Shown: piece by piece, positions 27,454 through 34,888 of the stretch
Layout: the number at the start of each line of letters is the position of its first letter
Position numbering within the stretch: the stretch's first letter is position 1
Assembly: GCF_000220525.1 (NCBI RefSeq)
Contig: NZ_AFPK01000035.1
Location: forward strand, 1-64,000
From: Ochrovirga pacifica
GTDB taxonomy: Bacteria; Bacteroidota; Bacteroidia; Flavobacteriales; Flavobacteriaceae
Direction of reading: 5' to 3'
Length of the DNA stretch: 64,000 bases
Program-made: the position numbers and the translations under genes
Notes under the pieces: generated by a model
Databases searched by the model: none
What the model saw: the letters and a program-made list of their open reading frames with translations, nothing else
Told to the model about the DNA's origin: nothing

Positions 27454-27483
27454 AGTTGTGGTTTTTTGTTTAAAAAATCAACT
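27454..27483 (-). terminator. Possible weak terminator after the barrel-protein gene
   Basis: An imperfect hairpin with AGTTGATTTTTT pairing to 27454-27467 through a 2-nt bulge lies 6 nt past the stop codon. The stem is AT-rich, so its efficiency is doubtful. Confidence 0.3.
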
Positions 27484-27488
27484 AAAGA

Positions 27489-28601
27489 CTATAAAAAGAT
27501 ATAACCTAGGCCAAATAAAAACGGATGTAAGCCCGCTTCGTTTCTTTTTTCAATTTTAAGATAAATACCATTTTTTATATTTGATTCTATACCATAACCA
27601 AATAAAAAGTTAAAACCGTAACTTTTCTGAAAACCATTATGTATTTGACTAATCCCACTTTTGTCTTTTATACTAACCATACTAAAATTATATCCAACAA
27701 AAGCATAGGGCCTAATTAGTTTGGTATTAAAAAAGTTGTATTGAAATTGCATTGGAATTGAAAACATTTTGGTTATTAATTCGTCTTCTAAAGGTTTACC
27801 GTACCAGTTATAGCTTGTAGTTTTTTTATTTTGATGGTAATATGCAAGTCCTAAATTTAAAGAGATGTTTCTGTTAATATCAGGATAATAAATTCTTAGA
27901 AAAGCTTGTCCATATACTTCAGTTAAATCAGAAACAATTCCAAGTCCAGTTCCTGCATTTACAATCCATTGATAGATGTTTTTTTCTTTAGTTTCTACTG
28001 TTACTGTTTCAAAACCCAGTATGCTATTGTGTTTTTTAATAAGTCTTGCTATCGATTTTTCAGAAAAACTTAGGTTCTCTATTTCTTTTTTTAATTTTCC
28101 CTTAAAAGCTAAATGCAAAATACCTTTGAATTGATATCTTGTTACTTGAAGATCTCCATGCATTAGTCTATCTTTCTGCAATGCAAATGTTTCTTTTTGT
28201 GGGTTTTCAAGAATAAAGATGGCTCTTTTATTATAAAAACTTTTATACAAAGACATTCCGTCTTTACTTTTTATAAGTTGACTTGCAAAAAGAGAAGTAG
28301 TTTCAGAATTATTATTAATTTTTAAATCTTTAAACAAGCTAAAATATTTGCCTTTGTTAGTTGTAAAAGAATTGATTCCTGAGCTAGTATCGTAGGTAGT
28401 ACATTTTGTGTCAAGAGTACTTTTTTTAAAACAAAATCCTTTTGTAAGGTTCGGTAATTCTTCGGACCTGATAAATCCTTTTACAATTGTACCGTCTTTT
28501 TTATAAAGAGTAGCTTTTTCGTAAGTTTCTTTTAATTGGGCGGTTCCATATTTTGTTGATAAACCTAAAAAAAGGAGTACAAGTATTTTTGTAATTTTCA
28601 T
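27489..28601 (-). CDS. Unknown secreted protein with predicted outer-membrane barrel
   Basis: I do not recognise this 370-residue protein. It has a signal peptide (KILVLLFLGLSTKYGTAQ). The N-terminal half (about 25-190) begins ATLYKKDGTIVKGFIRSEEL, a pattern seen in Bacteroidota envelope proteins of unknown role. The C-terminal half (about 215-370) alternates hydrophobic and polar residues with many Tyr/Phe, as in an eight-strand porin-like barrel, and ends in YIFL. It is monocistronic inside the polysaccharide region and shares a 12-bp upstream box with the neighbouring sulfatase, hinting at co-regulation. It may bind or pass oligosaccharides, but that is a guess. Confidence 0.6.
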   Translation of the reverse strand: MKITKILVLLFLGLSTKYGTAQLKETYEKATLYKKDGTIVKGFIRSEELPNLTKGFCFKKSTLDTKCTTYDTSSGINSFTTNKGKYFSLFKDLKINNNSETTSLFASQLIKSKDGMSLYKSFYNKRAIFILENPQKETFALQKDRLMHGDLQVTRYQFKGILHLAFKGKLKKEIENLSFSEKSIARLIKKHNSILGFETVTVETKEKNIYQWIVNAGTGLGIVSDLTEVYGQAFLRIYYPDINRNISLNLGLAYYHQNKKTTSYNWYGKPLEDELITKMFSIPMQFQYNFFNTKLIRPYAFVGYNFSMVSIKDKSGISQIHNGFQKSYGFNFLFGYGIESNIKNGIYLKIEKRNEAGLHPFLFGLGYIFL

Positions 28602-28648
28602 AGTTCATAGAATTTTTAGAGCAAATTTTTTAATGAGTATTTTTTATT

Positions 28649-28660
28649 GATTGTCCAATA
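28649..28660 (-). promoter_or_regulatory. TATTGGACAATC box upstream of the barrel-protein gene
   Basis: The 12-mer TATTGGACAATC (minus strand) lies 48 nt before the ATG at 28601. The same 12-mer lies 53 nt before the sulfatase ATG at 30506. It includes a TTG that could be a -33 element, but the -7 element here (AAAATTTG) is imperfect. Confidence 0.45.
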
Positions 28661-28933
28661 GTAAATTGCTATAATCATTCTCCTTATATTCAAAACAAAG
28701 AATTATGAAATTATAGAGTATCATACATAAATAAACTATTTATAGAATAAATATTGTTTATAATTTGTGAAAAATACAGAACAAAAGCATAAAAATCACC
28801 GAGGCCAAATATAATAGAATCTAAATGAAATATATAAGTTACGAATGTTAAAAAAGTTTTATAATCAATTAAACAAAACTTTTGTTCTATAAGTCTTACA
28901 TGGCAAAGTATGCCTATAGTATTTTATACTAAA

Positions 28934-28963
28934 AAAGGCTACCAAAAGTATTAGGTAGCCTTT
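28934..28963. terminator. Bidirectional terminator after sulfatase gene
   Basis: A perfect 10-bp stem pairs AAAGGCTACC (28934-28943) with 28954-28963 around a 10-nt loop. A/T runs flank both sides. It lies 26 nt past the stop of the sulfatase ending at 28989 and would end that minus-strand transcript. Confidence 0.85.
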
Positions 28964-28988
28964 AAAAAATAGATTTGTTAAAATAAGA

Positions 28989-30506
28989 TTACAATTGTGT
29001 GTAAAGTTTAGAAATATCCAACGGATCGTTCATGTCTTTTTGCAACTGTAATAAGTCTTGATATAGAGATTTTACTCGCTGTTTTTGTTCTTCTTGACCA
29101 GATAAATTATGCATTTCTTCGGGGTCATTTTTTAAATCGAATAACAAAACTTTGGGAACTTCAGGATACACGATTAATTTGTATCCGTTTTTTCTTATGG
29201 CTCGCTGTACATTTAAATAGGCTCCATATATTTCTGGATAAAAACTTTCCGTTTTAGTTCCCTTGGCAATGTCTAAAAAACTGTTAAAATCAACATAGTT
29301 TGGCTTAACAATTCCTCCAAGTTCTAGCGTAGTTGCCATAGCATCTTGTAAGTAGACATCGGTAGCTACTTGTTTGTTTTTAGGAATGTCTGGACCTACA
29401 ATTACCATTGGGGGTCTTAAACTGTGGTCAAATAAGTTCTGTTTTCCTAACAAACCATGTCGTCCCATAGCCAAACCATGGTCGGCCGTAAAAATAATAT
29501 AGGTATTGTCCATTTTTCCTGATTTTTCCAAGGCTTCTAATATCATTCCAATTTGAGCATCGGCATGAGTAATACTTGCATAATACTCTTTGATATGAGT
29601 TTTAACAGCAAATTCAGTCCTAGGAAAAGGTGCCAAAGCTTCGTCTCTTAAATTATTTCCATTTCCAATAGATTTTCGATATGGATATTCAGGTAAAAAA
29701 CTTTCTGGAACTTGTATTTCATGTACATTATACAAGTCTTGGTATTCTTGTGGTGCTTGTCTTGGGTCGTGTGGAGCGTTGAAAGCCAGATACATAAAAA
29801 ATGGTTTGTCAGAGGTTTTTGCATGATTGATAAATTGCAAAGCATCATCTTTAACCACTTCGCTCCAATGTTTTCCGCCTTCCCAAAATCCACCGAATTG
29901 TTTGTCTGCAGGATTCCAAGAATGGTCGTTTTCATCTTTAGGGCGGTTGTATCCAACAGGCATTAAATCATCTGGGTTGGCGTTTTTAATGTTTTTGATA
30001 GAGTCAAATTTGGCCACCATTTTAAAATGGTCCCATGCATCCTTAGGCATTCCACCTCTTACATGTGCAGTATGATTAAACACTTTTTCTGCTCCAATAT
30101 GTACATGCCATTTTCCAGTCATATAGGTTTCGTATCCGCCAGATTGCATAAGTTTGGACCAAATCTTTTCATCATTTCCTTGTTTTTTGTAGGCAAAGTT
30201 TTTAGCATTCCAAACAAATCTACCTGTATTCATCATAGCTCTAGAAGCCAAACAAACAGCCCCAGACCAAGATCCCATGTTATAGGTGTGGGTAAGGGTA
30301 GTACCGTTGTTTACTAACTTGTCCATATTTGGGGTGATAATTTGTTGATTCCCCAAAGCATGTATAGAACTATAGGTTTGATCGTCTGTAAAAATAAAAA
30401 CGATATTGGGTTTTGTTGTTTTGTTTACTTTTTGGCTTTTTTTAGCTCCACAGCTAGCCACAGTCAAAGAAAATCCTAATAGGAAGATCCAATTTAATGA
30501 TTTCAT
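28989..30506 (-). CDS. Sulfatase (S1 family, lipoprotein, CxAxR active site)
   Basis: Formylglycine-dependent sulfatase of 505 residues. The ATG at 30506 was chosen because it is followed directly by a lipoprotein signal with lipobox VASC (Cys19); an upstream in-frame ATG adds only 15 residues before it. The FGly motif is CLASR (Cys85), the less common CxAxR form. Metal-site residues are seen in IVFIFTDDQT and YIIFTADHGLAMG. It would remove sulfate from a galactan-derived sugar at the cell surface or periplasm. Processing of Cys85 needs a maturase that is not in the window. It is transcribed alone, with its own repeat-bearing promoter. Confidence 0.93.
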   Translation of the reverse strand: MKSLNWIFLLGFSLTVASCGAKKSQKVNKTTKPNIVFIFTDDQTYSSIHALGNQQIITPNMDKLVNNGTTLTHTYNMGSWSGAVCLASRAMMNTGRFVWNAKNFAYKKQGNDEKIWSKLMQSGGYETYMTGKWHVHIGAEKVFNHTAHVRGGMPKDAWDHFKMVAKFDSIKNIKNANPDDLMPVGYNRPKDENDHSWNPADKQFGGFWEGGKHWSEVVKDDALQFINHAKTSDKPFFMYLAFNAPHDPRQAPQEYQDLYNVHEIQVPESFLPEYPYRKSIGNGNNLRDEALAPFPRTEFAVKTHIKEYYASITHADAQIGMILEALEKSGKMDNTYIIFTADHGLAMGRHGLLGKQNLFDHSLRPPMVIVGPDIPKNKQVATDVYLQDAMATTLELGGIVKPNYVDFNSFLDIAKGTKTESFYPEIYGAYLNVQRAIRKNGYKLIVYPEVPKVLLFDLKNDPEEMHNLSGQEEQKQRVKSLYQDLLQLQKDMNDPLDISKLYTQL

Positions 30507-30536
30507 AAATAATTTTTCTATGTTATTTCTTAAGCT

Positions 30537-30570
30537 CAAAAATAAAAACACTTTTAAGGATTGTCCAATA
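30537..30570 (-). promoter_or_regulatory. Promoter of the single-gene sulfatase unit with TATTGGACAATC box
   Basis: On the minus strand, TATTGGACAATC (30570-30559) supplies a -33 TTG. After 21 nt follows a perfect Bacteroidota -7 element TATTTTTG (30544-30537), matching TAnnTTTG. The expected transcript start is near 30530, leaving a leader of about 24 nt. Confidence 0.6.
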
Positions 30571-30599
30571 CAAATGATTTAGAAACAAATACAAATGTT
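30567..30599 (-). promoter_or_regulatory. Tandem 21-bp direct repeat operator (sulfatase unit)
   Basis: Two copies of CATTTGTATT start 21 bp apart on the minus strand (30597-30588 and 30576-30567). The proximal copy reads ATCATTTGTATT and abuts the -33 element. Spacing of two helical turns is typical of AraC-type activators binding direct repeats. The same element and nearly the same distance are seen upstream of the sulfatase-GH2-sulfatase operon. Confidence 0.6.
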
Positions 30600-30646
30600 T
30601 TTTGAACAATCTTTAAAAATGTTTTGTAAAGAGCGGATGTGCTCAG

Positions 30647-32302
30647 TTAATGTCCTCCTTTAGGGTGACTGTCATTGGTATAGCGATATACTTGTGGTTT
30701 TCCAGTCCCTCTTGCATTTTTAATTTCTTTTTCCCAAACAGCTTTCAATTCGTTTAATACTGTTGTATGTTTTTTTGAGTTAATTAGATTGTGCAATTCA
30801 TTCGGATCGTTTTTTAGATCGTACAATTCTTCGTACACGGGTTGTTCTCCTTCTAAAGAAGAATCAGAAAGATGTCGGTAATAAGCTATATCTGGATCGT
30901 GTACAGCATACAACATTTTGTTGATAAGCATGCCAATCAGTTTTGCTGATTTGATTTCTTGCGTAGCAGAACGAGTAGTGTTTTTGTAATAACGAATGTA
31001 TTTCCACTCTTGATTTTGTACAGCTTCACATTTAGGATTTCCAAAATGCGTAGACCATAAGTTTTCCGTAAATACATGGGTTCTTACAGAGGCTTTAGGG
31101 TTGGTTAACAAAGGCAAAAGGTTTTTTCCTTGAAATTCTTTCGGCTTCACTACACCACCAATTGCCAACATAGTGGCAGCCACGTCTATAGACTGAACTA
31201 AGGCATCGTTTTTTTGTCCTCTATATTTTCTTTTCAGTTTAGGACTGTAAACAATCATAGGCACATGTGTGGTTTTTTCGTAGCACAAAGCTTTTCCTCC
31301 TAAACCTTGTTCTCCCATAAACAATCCGTGATCTGAGGTGAAAATGATATAGGTGTTTTTGTCCAATTTCAATTCTTTCAGTTTGGCTCTTAAATTTCCT
31401 ACCATCCTATCAATCCCTGTCATGGCTTGGTATTGTCGTATAATTCGTTCTCTTACATCTTTTGGATTGTCTACATAATTGTATCCTGTTTGACGGTCTT
31501 TGGCTCTTAGCAAATCTGCAGGAAGTTTTGGGGCTTTAATATCTTTTTTTGCGATGTAATTGTTAGGCAGGGGAATATCCAAATCACGATACATGGTTCT
31601 GTAAATTTCGTCGTCCGTTTTTCTCAATTTCATCGAACTGGTTCCTGCTCCGTGTGGTAAATTAAAATTAATAGACAGTAAAAAAGGTCTGTCTTTAGGT
31701 CTAACTTCTAAAAATTTAACGGCTCCTTTTAACTTCCTAGCGTTCGGATCTAAAAAGTCATCGGCTGCTTCGTTAATTATTTCGGGTTGGGTATGAGCAA
31801 TGGCATCGTTGAATATTTTGTGTACTTCTTTTGGATAAAAACGAATGTGTCCATGACCTGCATACCAATAGTCAAAACTTTTTTCCATGACTCCGCTAGT
31901 GTAACCCCCTTTTCCTACAGGGGCATGGTTTTTTCCAATCCACCCTGTATAGTAACCTGCATCTCTCATTACCATAGGATATGATTTGCTCCAAGCTTGG
32001 TCGCTTACAGAAGTCCCAGAATTAAAGTTAACTCCGTGTTTTCGTTCGTACTGGCTTAAAAGAATAGATATTCTGCTGGGTGTACAAATAGCGCTTGTTA
32101 CATGTGCATTGGTAAACAATACACCATCTTTGGCCAATTGATCTAAGTTTGGGGTTTGTACAATTTCGTTTCCAGTACACCCCATCATTCCGTAAGATTG
32201 ATCGTCTGTTAAGACAAAAATAATGTTGGGCTTTTCTTGTGCTTGCATTGTATTTAGAATAAAATAACACAACAAGGCAAGGCACTGAATGGCTTTTTTC
32301 AT
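30647..32302 (-). CDS. Sulfatase (S1 family, secreted)
   Basis: The 551-residue enzyme has a signal peptide ending near MQAQ and no lipobox. The formylglycine motif is CTPSR (Cys73, in SAICTPSRISIL). The Ca-binding NIIFVLTDDQSYG is at the N-terminus and YIIFTSDHGLFMGEQG in the middle. It falls in the heparan N-sulfatase/iduronate-sulfatase-like part of S1 by general look, but the substrate in this setting is likely a sulfated galactan. It is the third gene of the sulfatase-GH2-sulfatase operon, 21 nt behind GH2. Confidence 0.93.
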   Translation of the reverse strand: MKKAIQCLALLCYFILNTMQAQEKPNIIFVLTDDQSYGMMGCTGNEIVQTPNLDQLAKDGVLFTNAHVTSAICTPSRISILLSQYERKHGVNFNSGTSVSDQAWSKSYPMVMRDAGYYTGWIGKNHAPVGKGGYTSGVMEKSFDYWYAGHGHIRFYPKEVHKIFNDAIAHTQPEIINEAADDFLDPNARKLKGAVKFLEVRPKDRPFLLSINFNLPHGAGTSSMKLRKTDDEIYRTMYRDLDIPLPNNYIAKKDIKAPKLPADLLRAKDRQTGYNYVDNPKDVRERIIRQYQAMTGIDRMVGNLRAKLKELKLDKNTYIIFTSDHGLFMGEQGLGGKALCYEKTTHVPMIVYSPKLKRKYRGQKNDALVQSIDVAATMLAIGGVVKPKEFQGKNLLPLLTNPKASVRTHVFTENLWSTHFGNPKCEAVQNQEWKYIRYYKNTTRSATQEIKSAKLIGMLINKMLYAVHDPDIAYYRHLSDSSLEGEQPVYEELYDLKNDPNELHNLINSKKHTTVLNELKAVWEKEIKNARGTGKPQVYRYTNDSHPKGGH

Positions 32303-32323
32303 ATGAATATTTCTTTTTATTGA

Positions 32324-34816
32324 TTAATTAGTTTTGATAGCTAAGCTTTTACTTTCCAAACCATTGGATTTGGCTGTGATTTTTATTTCTCCTGCTTTTT
32401 CTGTTGATTTGATGACTAACAAACACTTACCGTTAAAAGCTTTTCGTTTCATTGCTTGAAAAGAAGCCAAAGAAGTTTGATCTCCATTTCCTACAGCAGC
32501 TAGAGTACCTACACCTTCAATTTCAAACTGAACCAAATTGTTGGCTAACGGACATTCGTTACCGTCTTTGTCTTGAATCTGTATAGTGATAAACGATAAA
32601 TCTTTTCCATCGGCTTGAATTTGAGTACGGTCTGCAGTCAAACTAATTTTAGAAGGTGCAGAGGCCGTTTTAACAATTTTTTCGGCAACTTGTTTTCCTT
32701 TTTTATAAGCAATTACTTTTAGTTCTCCTGGTTGATAAGGTACATTCCACTGCAATCTGTATTGTGTTTTGTACATGCCTTTATCAAAACCATGGTATTC
32801 AGAAGGGATTTCCATCAAATCTTTTCCTTTTACTTTTTTTCCATAAGAAGTTCCGTTAACAAGTAATTCAACTTCATCAGCATTGGTATAGGCTACTACC
32901 GGAATTTTTTTTCCTTCCATTCCTTTCCAGTTCCAATGAGGTAGTACATGCACCATGGGTTTTGTGGTCCATTGACTTTGGTACAAATAATAACGATCTT
33001 TAGGAAAACCACACAAATCAACAGGGGCAAAATAGGAGGAACGAGAAGGCCAATCGTCATTCCAATATCCGTTGGTAGAATTGTCTCTACCCCCGTAAGG
33101 TGTAGGTTCACCTAAATAATCAAATCCAGTCCAAATAAACTCACCCAAAGCACGTGGTTCTTTCGCTAAAGCATCAAACTCTACATCTGGAGCATAAGCC
33201 CAAGGTGGTCCTACAATTACATCGTAGCTAGATACGTGATTGGTTTCGTGTTGTTGGTGGTAATCAATAGGTAAATGATAGACCCCACGACTGCTGGTCA
33301 TCGATGAGGTTTCTGATCCGTATACAATCAATTCAGGATGATCTTTTAAGATGTTACCATATTCTTCTGGCCAGTAATTCATTCCAACAATATCAACATA
33401 TTTGTATAAATTGTTTTTAAATGGAGCAGGAAAGTAGTTAAATCCAACTGTTGTAGGACGTGTAGGATCTTCATCGTGACAAATATCGTTTAACAATTTG
33501 GCAGTTTTCCAACCATCTTTTTTAGATTGCTCCAAAATCTCATTTCCAATACTCCACATAATTACCGACGGATGATTGCGGTCTCTTTTAATCATATCGC
33601 GTAAATCTTTTTCATGCCATTTGTCAAAATATTGATGGTATCCATTTTCAACTTTTCCAAGTCGCCATTCATCAAACGCTTCTACAATTACTACAATTCC
33701 CAATTCATCACAAATTTGTAAAATTTCTGGAGAAGGAGGGTTGTGACTAGTTCTTAAGGCATTTACTCCCATACTTTTCATAATTTCTAACTGACGTTGT
33801 TTGGCTCTAAAGTTAATGGCAGCACCTAAAGGACCTTGATCGTGATGCATACAAACTCCTTGAAATTTAACCTGATTTCCGTTCAAACGAAAGCCTTTGT
33901 CTTTATGGAACTCAATGTTTCTAACACCAAAAGTAGTATGATAGGTATCTTTAATTTTTTGATTGACAATAATACTGCTTTCTGCCTCATACAATGTTGG
34001 GTGCTCCAAATCCCACAAACTAGGATTGTTTAGGTTGACTTGGGTTGTAATTTTGGTCAAAGCCTTTGAATTTAATGTAATGTCTTTATTTTCTTGGTAT
34101 ACAGTTTCACCATTATGGTTTTTAATAACTGTTTTTAAGAGAGCGCTGGTGTTTTTGTCCAGCGTGTTCATCACCTTAGTCTCTATATTTACTGTAGCTT
34201 TTTGTTGACTTATTTCGGGGGTGGTAATATAAGTTCCGTATTGAGGAATGTGTATGTTTTCGTTAATTTTTAAACGTACATTTCTGTATATTCCTGCTCC
34301 TGGATACCATCTAGCAGCCAAATCTTTAGGGTGTAGTTGTACTGCAATTATATTTTCTTTATCAAAATGTACATAAGGGGTAATGTTAAACTCAAAACCG
34401 ATATAACCATATGGTCGTTCACCTACATAATTTCCATTTACCCATACTTTAGCGTTGCTCATCGCTCCATCAAACTCTATAGAAATAATTTTATTTTGAT
34501 ACGCTTTATCGATGGTAAAATGTTTTCTGTACCAAGCTTCACCAGTAACTGGCAAACCTCCTGTTCTTGCGTTATGTTCATTGCTAAATGGGCCTTCAAT
34601 AGCCCAGTCATGGGGCAAATTTAAACTACGCCAGTAACGATCGTCTAAGTCTGTTTTTTCACCCTGTAGAGTATCTCTTACAAACAACCATCCTTTGTTA
34701 AAGTCCATATCGGCTACCGATTGGTTTTCTAAAGAACTACTGCTACAAGCGTTAAGAAAAAGGTGCAGAAAGCACATCCAAGCAATGGCGAGGATTTTTT
34801 GTGGAGCTAAGTTCAT
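32324..34816 (-). CDS. GH2 beta-galactosidase-like lipoprotein
   Basis: Exo-acting GH2 enzyme of 830 residues, anchored as a lipoprotein (lipobox LNAC, Cys24). The order is sugar-binding jelly-roll (about 35-190), immunoglobulin-like domain, TIM barrel (about 300-600) and C-terminal beta domains with a big-like repeat (ISLTADRTQIQADGKDLSFI). The acid/base is Glu426 in MWSIGNEILEQ and the nucleophile Glu502 in VYGSETSSM. With sulfatases on both sides, it probably trims non-reducing-end beta-galactose after desulfation. It is the middle gene of the operon. Confidence 0.92.
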   Translation of the reverse strand: MNLAPQKILAIAWMCFLHLFLNACSSSSLENQSVADMDFNKGWLFVRDTLQGEKTDLDDRYWRSLNLPHDWAIEGPFSNEHNARTGGLPVTGEAWYRKHFTIDKAYQNKIISIEFDGAMSNAKVWVNGNYVGERPYGYIGFEFNITPYVHFDKENIIAVQLHPKDLAARWYPGAGIYRNVRLKINENIHIPQYGTYITTPEISQQKATVNIETKVMNTLDKNTSALLKTVIKNHNGETVYQENKDITLNSKALTKITTQVNLNNPSLWDLEHPTLYEAESSIIVNQKIKDTYHTTFGVRNIEFHKDKGFRLNGNQVKFQGVCMHHDQGPLGAAINFRAKQRQLEIMKSMGVNALRTSHNPPSPEILQICDELGIVVIVEAFDEWRLGKVENGYHQYFDKWHEKDLRDMIKRDRNHPSVIMWSIGNEILEQSKKDGWKTAKLLNDICHDEDPTRPTTVGFNYFPAPFKNNLYKYVDIVGMNYWPEEYGNILKDHPELIVYGSETSSMTSSRGVYHLPIDYHQQHETNHVSSYDVIVGPPWAYAPDVEFDALAKEPRALGEFIWTGFDYLGEPTPYGGRDNSTNGYWNDDWPSRSSYFAPVDLCGFPKDRYYLYQSQWTTKPMVHVLPHWNWKGMEGKKIPVVAYTNADEVELLVNGTSYGKKVKGKDLMEIPSEYHGFDKGMYKTQYRLQWNVPYQPGELKVIAYKKGKQVAEKIVKTASAPSKISLTADRTQIQADGKDLSFITIQIQDKDGNECPLANNLVQFEIEGVGTLAAVGNGDQTSLASFQAMKRKAFNGKCLLVIKSTEKAGEIKITAKSNGLESKSLAIKTN

Positions 34817-34836
34817 CTCTTTGTTGAAGTTTTAAA

Positions 34837-34871
34837 AACTTTGCCATACAAAAGGGATGCATAGCAAAGTT
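34837..34871 (-). terminator. Possible intra-operon attenuating hairpin between sulfatase and GH2
   Basis: On the minus strand AACTTTGC (34871-34864) pairs perfectly with 34844-34837 around a 19-nt loop and is followed by a short T run. It sits in the 72-nt gap between the first and second operon genes and could be a partial terminator or an mRNA end-protecting stem. Confidence 0.3.
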
Positions 34872-34888
34872 AGGTTTTGGTTTATAGT

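Larger units (their letters stand above)
27106..27488. other. Intergenic region upstream of GH16
   Basis: These 383 nt are AT-rich and hold no convincing ORF or RNA gene. They contain the candidate GH16 operator (27160-27192) and, at the far end, a weak hairpin after the barrel-protein gene. I see nothing else of note. Confidence 0.6.
28602..28988. other. Intergenic region between sulfatase and barrel-protein gene
   Basis: These 387 nt are strongly AT-rich. They contain the promoter-proximal box at 28649-28660 and the bidirectional hairpin at 28934-28963. No ORF with good coding character or structured RNA was seen in the rest. Confidence 0.6.
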
